Of a stretch of 8,720 bases of DNA, positions 1 to 7,614 are shown piece by piece. The notes beneath the pieces were generated by a model, which had not been told where the DNA came from, did not search any database, and saw only the letters and a program-made list of their open reading frames with translations. Positions within the stretch are counted from its first letter, which is position 1. Each line of letters opens with the position of its first letter. The stretch covers positions 1 through 8,720 of the forward strand of contig NZ_CAAFOM010000284.1 of the NCBI RefSeq assembly GCF_900764565.1. Direction: 5' to 3'. The translations under genes and the position numbers were made by a program. This DNA is from an uncultured Catenibacterium sp. GTDB lineage: Bacteria > Bacillota_I > Bacilli_A > Erysipelotrichales > Coprobacillaceae.

Positions 1-558
1 TATCAGATGATTAGGACATGCTTCCATACATTTCTGGCATCCTCGACATTTTTCCTTATCTACAACAGCTACGCCATCTATGATATGTATCGCATCAAAT
101 TGACAAGCCTGTACACAGCTTCCTAAGCCAATACAGCCTGAAGTACACATCTTACCACCTTTACCTGGCACTAATGCAGCACTTAAACAATCTTTAATAC
201 CAGAATAATCAGATACAGGTGTGACTTTATCACAAGTTCCCTTACATTTCACAAAGGCTGTATAACGTGTGCTTTCCTGTGCTTCCTGTCCTAAAATAGA
301 GGCAATCTTTGCGCCTACTTCATTACCTCCTACTGGACATTGATTACTAGGCGCTTCTCCTTGCGCAATCGCATGCGCTAAACCATCACATCCTGGATAA
401 CCACAAGCACCACAGTTATTACCTGGAAGAACAGATCTGATTTTCTGTTCTTTTTCATCTACTACAACCTTAAACTTCTCACTCGCAATACCGAGAACTA
501 TTCCAATAAATAGTCCAATCAGACCAACAAGGAGAGTTGCAACCATAATTGATTTCAT
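1..558 (-). CDS. rnfB: Rnf complex ferredoxin-type subunit RnfB, C-terminus beyond window
   Basis: RnfB is the iron-sulfur subunit of the Rnf complex thought to receive electrons from reduced ferredoxin and pass them into the membrane part. The first 186 codons are present; the reading frame is open at position 1, so the 3' end lies outside. An N-terminal membrane anchor (about residues 5-24) precedes a four-Cys cluster domain with C49, C52, C57 and C74 (NNCGACGYPGCDG). A middle section has C105, C109 and C124. Ferredoxin-like motifs follow at C138/C142/C148/C152 and C171/C174/C177/C181, the latter reading CRGCQKCMEACP. The start is fixed by an AAGGAGG site that overlaps the rnfA stop, 14 bases away. 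Firmicute RnfB proteins are usually well over 250 residues, so more cluster motifs are expected past the edge. Last visible gene of the operon. Confidence 0.95.
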   Translation of the reverse strand, partial: MKSIMVATLLVGLIGLFIGIVLGIASEKFKVVVDEKEQKIRSVLPGNNCGACGYPGCDGLAHAIAQGEAPSNQCPVGGNEVGAKIASILGQEAQESTRYTAFVKCKGTCDKVTPVSDYSGIKDCLSAALVPGKGGKMCTSGCIGLGSCVQACQFDAIHIIDGVAVVDKEKCRGCQKCMEACPNHLI

Positions 559-572
559 ATTCTTTCTCCTCC

Positions 573-1145
573 TTAAATCAAGCCTGAAAAGCCAATAAAG
601 GCAATAGCCATTAAACCTGCAGTAATTAATACAATAGGAGAACCTTTGAAACTATGAGGAATATCATTGTCTTCTATTCTTTCTCTAATTCCTGCAAGAA
701 TAATAATAGAAATAGTAAAACCAACGGCTGTACCAAATCCTGCAACAACACTTGTAATGAAATCATAATGATTCTGTACATTCGTCAATGCCACACCAAG
801 TACAGCACAGTTTGTTGTAATGAGTGGTAAATAAACACCTAAAGATTGATACAGCCCTTGTGAGTACTTCTTTAAGAATAATTCTACTAATTGTACAAGT
901 GCTGCAATAATAAGAATAAACGCGATTGTTTCAAGATATTCAACATGGAATTTCACTAATAATCTATAAAGAAGTGAAGTGACAGCTGAGGCAATCGTAA
1001 TAACGAATATAACAGCGCCTCCCATACCTGCCGCTGTTTCTATTTTTTTAGAAACGCCTAAGAATGGACATAAGCCTAAGAATTGAGATAAGACAACGTT
1101 ATTGACTAAAGAGACACTAATTAAAGTTAAAAGTAATGTTTTCAT
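573..1145 (-). CDS. rnfA: Rnf complex membrane subunit RnfA
   Basis: RnfA is an integral membrane subunit of the ferredoxin:NAD+ oxidoreductase. With RnfE it forms a pair of inverted-topology six-helix proteins that hold an intramembrane [2Fe-2S] cluster. At 190 residues it is full length for the family. It opens with the family hallmark NNVVLSQFLGLCPFLG, and the two cysteines that correspond to the cluster ligands are visible as C26 (GLCPFLG) and C113 (TTNCAVLG). The rest is six hydrophobic spans, ending in FIGFSGLI. The ATG shares one base with the rnfE stop (TAATG), and an AAGGAGG sits about 10 bases upstream. The tight junction implies coupled translation with rnfE. The family call is secure; ion specificity (Na+ or H+) cannot be read from this sequence. 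Confidence 0.97.
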   Translation of the reverse strand: MKTLLLTLISVSLVNNVVLSQFLGLCPFLGVSKKIETAAGMGGAVIFVITIASAVTSLLYRLLVKFHVEYLETIAFILIIAALVQLVELFLKKYSQGLYQSLGVYLPLITTNCAVLGVALTNVQNHYDFITSVVAGFGTAVGFTISIIILAGIRERIEDNDIPHSFKGSPIVLITAGLMAIAFIGFSGLI

Positions 1146-1840
1146 TATTTCTGCGCCTCCTTCTTATATTCTTCAAAGCAAGTAATACCATGGCAATGTG
1201 TGCAATCTCCGCCACATTCTAGTGTTGAGGAATGTTGTACATTTGTGGCACTTGGAAGTTTTAATTTATTTTGTATAGCCGTTAACATACTTAATACAAA
1301 GAATGCCCCTGGAGCCATGATAAAGATAGAAATAGGTTCATAGGCTTTTGGCATAATTGTATAACCAAAGGCAGTCCCTGCACCTAAGAGTTCTCTCACA
1401 AGTCCAATACAAGTAAGGGCTAATGTAAATCCTAATCCCATACCTACACCATCTAATATAGAAAGAATAGGATTATTCTTAGAGGCAAATGCTTCAGCAC
1501 GACCTAGAATAATACAGTTAACTACAATTAATGGAATATAAATACCAAGTGTATCATATAGAGATGGAAGATTTGCCTGTAATAAGAGCTGGACAACAGT
1601 CACAAGAGTAGCGACTATGACAATATATGCTGGAATTCTGACACGTTCACGAATAATCTTACGTAATGCGGAAATCACGAAGTTACTCATAATAAGTACA
1701 GCCATTGTAGTGAGGCCCATACCCATTCCACTGATAGCTGAAGTGGTTACCGCAAGAGTTGGACACATACCTAACATGAGGACAAATGTAGGGTTTTCTT
1801 TAATAATACCATTATAGACAGGTTTGATATATTTATTCAT
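1145..1840 (-). CDS. rnfE: Rnf complex membrane subunit RnfE with a Cys-rich C-terminal tail
   Basis: RnfE is the partner of RnfA in the membrane core. It has six hydrophobic spans and the family motif NPTFVLMLGMCPTLAVTTS. C26 and C109 (VVNCIILGRAEAFAS) correspond to the [2Fe-2S] ligands. At 231 residues it is slightly long: after the last span (ending near residue 190) there is a hydrophilic tail with C209, C213, C216 and C221 plus H215 and H217 (ECGGDCTHCHGITC). Such a tail is absent from the proteobacterial RsxE that I know; similar Cys-rich tails may occur in Firmicutes, but its role is unknown to me. The ATG lies inside the end of rnfG (8-base overlap), with AAAGGAG about 9 bases upstream of the start. 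Function is secure; metal binding by the tail is inference. Confidence 0.96.
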   Translation of the reverse strand: MNKYIKPVYNGIIKENPTFVLMLGMCPTLAVTTSAISGMGMGLTTMAVLIMSNFVISALRKIIRERVRIPAYIVIVATLVTVVQLLLQANLPSLYDTLGIYIPLIVVNCIILGRAEAFASKNNPILSILDGVGMGLGFTLALTCIGLVRELLGAGTAFGYTIMPKAYEPISIFIMAPGAFFVLSMLTAIQNKLKLPSATNVQHSSTLECGGDCTHCHGITCFEEYKKEAQK

Positions 1841-2453
1841 GTTGTCCTTCTCCTTTCAACAGATCATAGAAATCAAGAGCTCCATTGACACCATTTGTGA
1901 CAGCTTTAGAAGTGATTGTGGCACTAGAAAGAGAATCAATTTCATTATCTTTCTCTTTACCTGTTTTAGTAACGATAAATGAATCTACCTTCTTATTCAA
2001 ATATTGTGATCTAAATGATTCATTCTTTGCGTTCATACCAAGGCCCACTGTTTCACTAATAGATAAGATTTCTACACCTTTAATCTGCTTATTTAAATCA
2101 ATTCCAATAATAAGTTCTATTTCACCACCAAAACCATCTTTATCAGTGACCTGAATGACATAGCCCTGTAGTTTATTATCTTTATAAGCCCCTAACGCAT
2201 TGGTGATTTCAATACCATTCTTTCCATAGTTCTTTGTAAGAAGCTTTGGACTCTGTTTAATGAGTTTACTGTAATCTGCTTTAAAATCATCTGCTTCACT
2301 CATGACCTGCTTATATGCTAGAAGCTTTGTTTCTTCTTGTTTGGCAGCTATTTTATCTTTTGTAGAATTATAAACAAAACCAAGTAAACATCCAGATACA
2401 ATTGTGATTATAAATAAGATACATGTATCTTTGATGATTCTCTTTATGTTCAT
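1833..2453 (-). CDS. rnfG: Rnf complex FMN-binding subunit RnfG
   Basis: RnfG is a membrane-anchored flavoprotein of the Rnf complex whose soluble domain faces outward and carries a covalently attached FMN. The 206-residue protein has one N-terminal membrane span (about residues 11-28) and then an FMN-binding domain. The attachment motif is DSLSSATITSKAV, in which T179 of SSAT is the expected phosphoester site (established for NqrC/RnfG; the transferase is ApbE-type and is not in this window). GFGGEIELIIGID (about residues 107-119) and ETVGLGMNA are other family signatures. The start codon overlaps the rnfD stop as ATGA, indicating translational coupling; the local ribosome binding site (AAGGCGG) is only fair. 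The 3' end overlaps rnfE by 8 bases. Length is normal. Confidence 0.96.
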   Translation of the reverse strand: MNIKRIIKDTCILFIITIVSGCLLGFVYNSTKDKIAAKQEETKLLAYKQVMSEADDFKADYSKLIKQSPKLLTKNYGKNGIEITNALGAYKDNKLQGYVIQVTDKDGFGGEIELIIGIDLNKQIKGVEILSISETVGLGMNAKNESFRSQYLNKKVDSFIVTKTGKEKDNEIDSLSSATITSKAVTNGVNGALDFYDLLKGEGQHE

Positions 2454-3379
2454 GATACCACCGCCTTCTTTGTTTTATAGAGAAGTGTATATTTCTCAAT
2501 AAGAGGTACAACAAGATTTCCTAGAATAATCGCATAAGAGACACCTTCTGCAGTTGTCCCAAAGAATCTAAATAAACCTGTGAGTATTCCTATTAAAACA
2601 CCAAAGACAATCTGTCCTTCAAAATTAATAGGTGTTGTGACATAATCAGTTGCCATAAAGAAACAGCCTAGCATTAAGCCTCCACCACATAACTGACAGG
2701 CGAGATAATAGAAATCAAAACGGAAAGGTGAAAAAACAAGAGTAAATAGTGAGAATGTAAGAAGATAAGTCATTGGAATAGTAGGTTTAATGACTCTCTT
2801 TACTAACATATAAACTCCACCTATTAAAATCATAAGAGTAGATGTTTCACCGATAGTTCCTGCTGTTGTACCGATAAATAAACGGAATAAATCATAATGT
2901 GATCTTGTTTCAAGAATCGCAAGTGGAGTGGCAGTAGTGACACCATCAAAGACGAAATGTGTCATTCGTCCAGTAAATGAAATAAGTAAAAAACAGCGTG
3001 CTGCCAAGGCAGGATTCATAAAGTTCTGTCCTAGTCCACCATATAACTGTTTCACAATAATAATCGCAAATAGAGCGCCTATCACTGGTATCCATAGAGG
3101 AACAGTGGATGGAAGATTTAATGCAAGAATGAGCCCTGTCACAACAGCTGAACAGTCTTTGATTGTGATAGGCTTCTTCATAAAGTATTCAAATAAATAT
3201 TCAGATAATACACAAGTAAGCACTGATACAATGACGATAAGTGCTGCATTTAACTTAAATTGATAAATACCATACAGTGTTGCAGGCATCAATGCGATAA
3301 TGACATCAATCATAATACGTGTTGTATCTGTTTTATCACGTACATGAGGTGATGATGATGTATGTAATAGTTTATTCAT
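2450..3379 (-). CDS. rnfD: Rnf complex membrane flavin subunit RnfD
   Basis: RnfD is a multi-span membrane flavoprotein, homologous to NqrB, that takes part in the redox-driven ion pumping step. The 309-residue protein begins with a cytoplasmic segment (SSSPHVRDKTDTTRIMIDV), followed by about eight to ten hydrophobic spans. The family motif GQNFMNPALAARCFL lies at residues 117-131. The covalent FMN site is expected at T151 in DGVTTATPLAIL, by analogy with the SGAT-type site of NqrB. The C-terminus contains the conserved stretch TTPINFEGQIVFGVLIG, typical of RnfD. The start follows the rnfC stop by 9 bases with an AGGGGA ribosome binding site. The stop overlaps the rnfG start. Full length, no irregularities seen. 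Confidence 0.96.
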   Translation of the reverse strand: MNKLLHTSSSPHVRDKTDTTRIMIDVIIALMPATLYGIYQFKLNAALIVIVSVLTCVLSEYLFEYFMKKPITIKDCSAVVTGLILALNLPSTVPLWIPVIGALFAIIIVKQLYGGLGQNFMNPALAARCFLLISFTGRMTHFVFDGVTTATPLAILETRSHYDLFRLFIGTTAGTIGETSTLMILIGGVYMLVKRVIKPTIPMTYLLTFSLFTLVFSPFRFDFYYLACQLCGGGLMLGCFFMATDYVTTPINFEGQIVFGVLIGILTGLFRFFGTTAEGVSYAIILGNLVVPLIEKYTLLYKTKKAVVS

Positions 3380-3388
3380 AACATTCCC

Positions 3389-4699
3389 CTACTTTCTTTT
3401 AAGAGATGCCACAGTTGATTTACATTTTCTTATAGCCTGTGTCATATTTCTTTTTGCTGGACATACATAGCTGCAGCATCCACATTCTATACATTCCATA
3501 CCATTTAACTGTATGAATGTATTAATATCATTCTTCAAAGAAGCCTGATATAGCTTTTGAGGAATGAGATGACTTGGACAGGCATCAATACAACGTCCAC
3601 ATCTAATACATGCTGTAGGTGCATTTAATGCCACTTCATCATGAGTAAAAGCTAGAATAGAGCTGCTTGTCTTGACTGCTGGAATGTGAAGAGAAATAAG
3701 TGAAACCCCCATCATTGGACCTCCACTGATGATTTTCTCTACATTCTCTTTTAAACCACCACATGACTCAATAATATACTGAAAATCAGTTCCTACAGGA
3801 ACCTCTACATTACAAGGTGTATTCACACCATCACCTGTTAAAGTCATAACTGTAGAAATTAAAGGACGATCATACTTAATCGCATCTCTAATCGCAAGAA
3901 CTGTAGCCACATTATCCACAATACAGCCGACATCTAAAGGAAGCATCTTAGAATTCAGTCTTCTTCCAGTTAATGCTTCTATCAACATTCTTTCTCCACC
4001 CTGTGGATATTTTGTCTTTAAAGCCTTAACTCTGATTCTTTCTTCTTTTTCACAAAGCTGTTCTAAAATATGAATCGCTTCTTTCTTATTATCTTCGATT
4101 CCAATATAACCAACAGCATGAGGATAAAGAGTTAACATAATCTTTAATCCCTCAACAAGTTCTTTAGATCTTTCAAGCATTAAACGATAGTCAGATGTGA
4201 GATAAGGTTCACATTCAGCCCCATTCACAATCAAATATTCTATTTTTTCTGGTTCTTTTACATTGAGTTTCACATGTGTTGGGAACCCTGCTCCACCTAG
4301 ACCGACAACGCCTGCTTCTTTTACTTTTTCTATCTTCTCTTCAAAAGTAAGTAATTCAATATTATTTTCATGTTCCTCATAATCCGATGTATAGTTTCCA
4401 TCATTTTCTATAACCACTGCATCCTGATAAGCACCTGATGCATCCTGTCTTTTTTCAATACGTTTCACTATTCCTGAAACAGAAGAAATAATGTTTGCGG
4501 AAACATAACCACCAGCCTGTGCTATAAGTGTACCTACATGTACTTCATCCTTTACTTTAACTACAGGAATACTTGGTGCACCAATATGTTGTTTCATTAA
4601 AAAAACAACCTCCTGGCTGGCTTCTAATTTTTCTATTTGTTTGTCTTTTGTATATTCTTTTCCATCATAGGGATGGACGCCACCTTTAAAAGTAATCAT
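3389..4699 (-). CDS. rnfC: Rnf complex NADH-interacting subunit RnfC, first gene of the operon
   Basis: RnfC is the cytoplasmic subunit that binds NAD(H) and FMN and carries two [4Fe-4S] clusters. In the 436-residue protein, an N-terminal barrel-like domain (GGVHPYDGKEYTKDK, then ISSVSGIVKRIEKR) precedes the NuoF-like flavin/nucleotide domain, with GLGGAGFPTHVK at 133-144 and NGAECEPYLTSDYRLM at 159-174. A SLBB-like region follows. Two CxxCxxCxxxCP motifs end the protein: C364/C367/C370/C374 and C403/C406/C409/C413. A stop codon lies in frame two codons before the ATG, so this is the first usable start. The best ribosome binding site (AAAGGAG) is about 13 bases away, a little far. This is the shorter, Firmicute-type RnfC, without the long repeat tail of enterobacterial RsxC. 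Confidence 0.96.
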   Translation of the reverse strand: MITFKGGVHPYDGKEYTKDKQIEKLEASQEVVFLMKQHIGAPSIPVVKVKDEVHVGTLIAQAGGYVSANIISSVSGIVKRIEKRQDASGAYQDAVVIENDGNYTSDYEEHENNIELLTFEEKIEKVKEAGVVGLGGAGFPTHVKLNVKEPEKIEYLIVNGAECEPYLTSDYRLMLERSKELVEGLKIMLTLYPHAVGYIGIEDNKKEAIHILEQLCEKEERIRVKALKTKYPQGGERMLIEALTGRRLNSKMLPLDVGCIVDNVATVLAIRDAIKYDRPLISTVMTLTGDGVNTPCNVEVPVGTDFQYIIESCGGLKENVEKIISGGPMMGVSLISLHIPAVKTSSSILAFTHDEVALNAPTACIRCGRCIDACPSHLIPQKLYQASLKNDINTFIQLNGMECIECGCCSYVCPAKRNMTQAIRKCKSTVASLKRK

Positions 4700-4725
4700 A
4701 TCTCACTCAAATCTCCTTTAATACT

Positions 4726-4755
4726 ATTGTAGGACGATATGAGATAAAATGAAAG
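4726..4755 (-). promoter_or_regulatory. Candidate promoter of the rnf operon
   Basis: Reading the minus strand, TACAAT at 4731-4726 is a good -10 box, 26 bases before the rnfC start codon. The matching -35 (CTTTCA, 4755-4750, 18-base spacer) is poor, about three of six bases, so this promoter would be weak or activator-dependent. The region lies just downstream of the glycosidase terminator, which fits an independent transcription unit. Another start further upstream is not excluded. Confidence 0.45.
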
Positions 4756-4763
4756 CCTTTACA
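4750..4763 (-). promoter_or_regulatory. CcpA/cre-like operator upstream of rnfC
   Basis: On the plus strand the site reads TGAAAGCCTTTACA. This matches the catabolite-responsive element consensus TGWAARCGYTWNCA at every position except the G of the central CG. It covers the candidate -35 of the rnf promoter, where bound CcpA would interfere with polymerase. The consensus is established for Bacillus-type CcpA; use of this site here is inference. Confidence 0.35.
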
Positions 4764-4765
4764 TT

Positions 4766-4783
4766 AAGTTAATTTATTCACTA
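4766..4783 (-). promoter_or_regulatory. Weak Rex-like palindrome upstream of rnfC
   Basis: On the minus strand the site reads TAGTGAA, four bases, TTAACTT. It resembles the Rex (NADH/NAD+ sensing repressor) operator TTGTGAA/TTGTTAA-NNNN-TTAACAA, agreeing at about 11 of 14 specified positions when T or G is allowed at position 5. It lies upstream of the -35 region. The match is partial and AT-rich, so chance is possible. Rex control would suit an NAD-linked redox enzyme. Confidence 0.2.
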
Positions 4784-4803
4784 AACGTTTTTAATTTCAC
4801 ATA

Positions 4804-4830
4804 GAAAAAGACCATGCCTAAGCATGGTCA
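4804..4830 (-). terminator. Rho-independent terminator of the glycosidase gene
   Basis: A perfect 8-bp stem (GACCATGC / GCATGGTC, arms 4810-4817 and 4822-4829) with a 4-base loop is followed on the minus strand by TTTTTC. It begins 10 bases after the stop codon of the glycosidase gene and separates that gene from the rnf operon. Confidence 0.9.
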
Positions 4831-4839
4831 AAGCACGTA

Positions 4840-6252
4840 TTAGTCTAAATCTGCACCGTTAGATTCGAATACTTTCTTGATATAATTATAAGATTTCTTT
4901 GGAATACGTTTCATATCTCTTAGATCTTTGTTTGTTCTATTAACATAAACGAATCCATAACGCTTATCCATATTACACATACTAGCTAGGATATCAATTG
5001 GTCCCCAAGTAACATAGCCTAAGCAGTCTACACCATCTTCAAACATAGCATTTTCCATTTCACGGATATGATCTCTATGATAATTAATACGATAATCATC
5101 TTCAATTGTACGACCTTCAGCAAGCATCTGATCTACTTCTTCCTGAGTCATATCTTCACGCCATCCAATACCATTTTCAAGTACGAATACTGGTAAACCT
5201 GTTCTATGATGTAAATCATTTAAAGTCCATCTGAATCCAACTGGATCGATTTCCCAATGCCATTCATTGGCTTCACAATGAGGGTTCTGGATCTGCTGTT
5301 CGTTCACACAATCACAGGCTGGTCTTTCATGATCAAATACACCAGTCTTAACTGTATTAGAACGATAGTAAGAGAATGCGATATAGTCTACTGTATATTT
5401 TAATAATTCTTCATCGCCTTCTTCAAATGTTGGCATCCATCCACGGTTTTCTAAGTATGCATTCCAATAATCAGGATATTTACCCTGTGCAAATGTATCT
5501 ACAAGATAACCATTTAATAAGTTATAAGCCTGAGTTGCGAATAAATTATTTTCTGGACTATTATCATAAGCATAAACATTAGTAATAGCACCCATACCAC
5601 AGAACTTAGCATCTGGCTGCATTTCTCTTAAAGCACGTACTGCCTTACAATGAGCCATCATAACATTATGGTTAACCTGGTATAAATGTTTAGGAAGACT
5701 TACACCTTCAGGAATTTCTTCAGCGTTAGAAACTCTTAACATCATTGAATGAAGGTTCTGTTCATTGAATGACATCCAATGTTTAACTCTATCACCGAAT
5801 CTTTCAATACATACTTTCGCATATCTTTCAAAACAGTCTACAACATATCTTGAAGCAAAACCATTATAGTTCTTTACTAGATGATAAGGCATATCGAAAT
5901 GTACTAAAGTGATCATTGGTTCAATACCTGCAGCAAGTAACTTATCAATTAAATCACTATAGAATTTTACACCTTCTTCGTTCACTGGTTCATCTAATGT
6001 ACCATTAGGAATAATACGGCTCCAGCAGATTGAGAAACGATAGAAGTTGAATCCCATACCTTTCATTAATGCGATATCTTCATCATAACGAGTGTATTCA
6101 TCAATAGCATCGTTCCAATCAGAAAATTCAGGATTCATAGGTCTTACGTCATAAATACATACACCCTTTCCCCCTTCATTTCTGTGTCCTTCAGTCTGGA
6201 ATGATGATACTGAACCACCCCAGTAAAAATCTTTTGGCATTTTTCTTTCCAT
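4840..6252 (-). CDS. Family 1 glycosidase, likely 6-phospho-beta-glucosidase
   Basis: A 470-residue cytoplasmic GH1 enzyme, full length for the family, with no signal peptide. It starts with the typical PKDFYWGGSVSSFQTEGHRNEGGKG. The acid/base glutamate is E164 in MSFNEQN, and the nucleophile is E359 in VFVLENGIGW. Near the C-terminus, WGPIDILAS-MCNMDKRYGFVYVN provides S424, K430 and Y432, matching the S-x5-K-x-Y pattern that binds the sugar phosphate in 6-phospho-beta-glucosidases (BglA/AscB type). It would split phosphorylated cellobiose, salicin or related beta-glucosides imported by a PTS. No intact PTS gene is adjacent; the nearby EIIA gene is broken and belongs to another family. The start has AAAGGAG 8-9 bases upstream and is preferred over M5. 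It has its own promoter and terminator. 6-phospho-beta-galactosidase activity is less likely but cannot be ruled out. Confidence 0.92.
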   Translation of the reverse strand: MERKMPKDFYWGGSVSSFQTEGHRNEGGKGVCIYDVRPMNPEFSDWNDAIDEYTRYDEDIALMKGMGFNFYRFSICWSRIIPNGTLDEPVNEEGVKFYSDLIDKLLAAGIEPMITLVHFDMPYHLVKNYNGFASRYVVDCFERYAKVCIERFGDRVKHWMSFNEQNLHSMMLRVSNAEEIPEGVSLPKHLYQVNHNVMMAHCKAVRALREMQPDAKFCGMGAITNVYAYDNSPENNLFATQAYNLLNGYLVDTFAQGKYPDYWNAYLENRGWMPTFEEGDEELLKYTVDYIAFSYYRSNTVKTGVFDHERPACDCVNEQQIQNPHCEANEWHWEIDPVGFRWTLNDLHHRTGLPVFVLENGIGWREDMTQEEVDQMLAEGRTIEDDYRINYHRDHIREMENAMFEDGVDCLGYVTWGPIDILASMCNMDKRYGFVYVNRTNKDLRDMKRIPKKSYNYIKKVFESNGADLD

Positions 6253-6281
6253 TTTATGTGTCTCCTTTATCTTATGTACTC

Positions 6282-6311
6282 ATTTTATCAATCACACCTC
6301 ATAGATGTAAA
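6282..6311 (-). promoter_or_regulatory. Candidate promoter of the glycosidase gene
   Basis: On the minus strand a -35 TTTACA (6311-6306) and a -10 TAAAAT (6287-6282) are separated by 18 bases. Transcription would begin near 6275, giving a short leader with the AAAGGAG ribosome binding site. No antiterminator-type hairpin is apparent between promoter and gene. Confidence 0.55.
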
Positions 6312-6319
6312 CTGTTTCA
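6306..6319 (-). promoter_or_regulatory. CcpA/cre-like operator overlapping the glycosidase -35 box
   Basis: On the minus strand the site reads TGAAACAGTTTACA. It fits the relaxed cre consensus TGNAANCGNWNNCA with one mismatch, the C of the central CG (two mismatches against the stricter form). It covers the -35 hexamer, the expected place for catabolite repression of a beta-glucoside gene. Operator function is inferred. Confidence 0.4.
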
Positions 6320-6363
6320 AGGTTGATTATTATAATGTTTCATAAAAGAGGTAAAAAGAGGAT

Positions 6364-6390
6364 AATTAATGAAACTACGTTTCATTAATT
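6364..6390 (-). terminator. Perfect 12-bp inverted repeat over the hflX stop codon, probable terminator
   Basis: The arms AATTAATGAAAC (6364-6375) and its exact complement (6379-6390) are separated by three bases. The hflX stop codon lies inside the stem. On the minus strand the stem is followed after a few bases by CTCTTTTTACCTCTTTT, an interrupted T-rich run. The stem is AT-rich and the T-tract is not immediate, so it may be an inefficient terminator, an mRNA-end hairpin, or an operator near the glycosidase promoter. Confidence 0.5.
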
Positions 6391-7590
6391 CAAAAGAAGA
6401 TATTTAAGATAGTCTTTAATATCCTGTCTTTTGGCTTCTATCTGAAGATAGATATAATCATCACGATAGTCAACCTGCTCCACATAAGTATTCTCATATA
6501 GATACTTGAAGTCTTCTCCCTTATCATAAGGAATACCTAATTGGAATGTTTCATAATCTTTAAAGAGAATATGACTGATTTCATCTTCTAATAAGTCTAA
6601 ACCAATCTTCTCCTTCGCAGATATAAAAACATAAGGAGAAACAGGATGAACATAACCATACTTATTTAAATCGACTTTATTATAGACATAGATCATTGGT
6701 GTATTTTCAACACCTAATTCTTCTAATACCTTATTGGTTGTATCAACCTGTAATTGATAATCTTCAAAGCTAGAATCAACTACATGGAGTAATAAATCAG
6801 CTTCCTTAACCTCTTCTAGAGTTGAACGGAATGCCTGAATCAGGTTATGTGGTAAACGTTCAATAAAACCAACTGTATCAGTAAGCAAACATGTATGATT
6901 CTTAATCTTGATATTTCTCGTAGACGTCTGTAATGTCGCAAATAACATATCCTTTTCAAATACTTTTTTCTCTTTATTCTGACATAATGTATTAAGTAAA
7001 GTAGACTTTCCACTATTTGTATAACCTACTAAGGCAATAACAGGTACATTATTACGTTTACGTCTTTCTCTTTGTGTCTGTCTTTGTTTGACAATTTGTG
7101 CGAGTTCTTTTCTTGAACGAGACAATTTTCTAGAAATAATACGACGATCTAATTCAATCTGTTTTTCACCAGATCCTCTAAAACCAGAACCACCCTGCTG
7201 GTGTGACATATGTTCCTGCATACCTGCAAGTCTTGGTAATAGATATTGGTCTCTGGCTATTTCTACCTGTAATTTGGCTTCTTTTGTCTGTGCACGCTGT
7301 TCAAATATACGAAGAATTAAATCAGTACGATCTGTTACTTCAGTGTGTAATTGATCAGTGAGGTTCTTTACCTGTAAAGGAGATAGTTCATCATCAAAAA
7401 TCACCATTTCTCCATCTAATCTTAACCTTATTTCTTCTATTTTACCCTTACCAATATAAGTGGCAGGATTGATTTTTTCTAATTTCTGAATAACAACATC
7501 TTCTACTTCAATATCACATGCAATACATAATGATTTTAGTTCATCTATGTAGAAGGGATTATCCGATGTCATAACTAATATAGCTTTCAT
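6385..7590 (-). CDS. hflX: Ribosome-associated GTPase HflX
   Basis: HflX is a cytoplasmic GTPase that binds the 50S subunit and rescues or splits stalled ribosomes, mainly under stress. The 401-residue protein has the N-terminal HflX domain (NPATYIGKGKIEEI, about 41-54; VIFDDELSPLQVKNL) and then a helical, Gly-rich linker (GGSGFRGSGEKQIELDRR, 133-150). The G domain has G1 GYTNSGKST (189-197), G2 FATLQTSTR (T219), G3 DTVGF (238-242), G4 NKVD (304-307) and G5 SAK (324-326), followed by a short C-terminal domain. The linker reads RGSGEKQIE where most homologues have RGPGETQLE; this looks like lineage variation rather than damage. No clear Shine-Dalgarno sequence precedes the ATG; no better start is visible, although the frame is open upstream. 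It appears to be a single-gene unit. Confidence 0.95.
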   Translation of the reverse strand: MKAILVMTSDNPFYIDELKSLCIACDIEVEDVVIQKLEKINPATYIGKGKIEEIRLRLDGEMVIFDDELSPLQVKNLTDQLHTEVTDRTDLILRIFEQRAQTKEAKLQVEIARDQYLLPRLAGMQEHMSHQQGGSGFRGSGEKQIELDRRIISRKLSRSRKELAQIVKQRQTQRERRKRNNVPVIALVGYTNSGKSTLLNTLCQNKEKKVFEKDMLFATLQTSTRNIKIKNHTCLLTDTVGFIERLPHNLIQAFRSTLEEVKEADLLLHVVDSSFEDYQLQVDTTNKVLEELGVENTPMIYVYNKVDLNKYGYVHPVSPYVFISAKEKIGLDLLEDEISHILFKDYETFQLGIPYDKGEDFKYLYENTYVEQVDYRDDYIYLQIEAKRQDIKDYLKYLLLN

Positions 7591-7614
7591 TGATATACTT
7601 GTTCTACTTAAAAA

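Noticed and set aside
1885..2154. Plus-strand open frame of 89 codons inside rnfG
   Set aside because: It is antisense to a well-supported gene with conserved motifs; no ribosome binding site or family resemblance.
2928..3263. Plus-strand open frame of 111 codons inside rnfD
   Set aside because: Shadow of the rnfD coding sequence on the opposite strand; composition reflects the membrane gene it overlaps.
7088..7354. Plus-strand open frame of 88 codons inside hflX
   Set aside because: Antisense to the conserved linker and N-terminal domain of HflX; no start signals.
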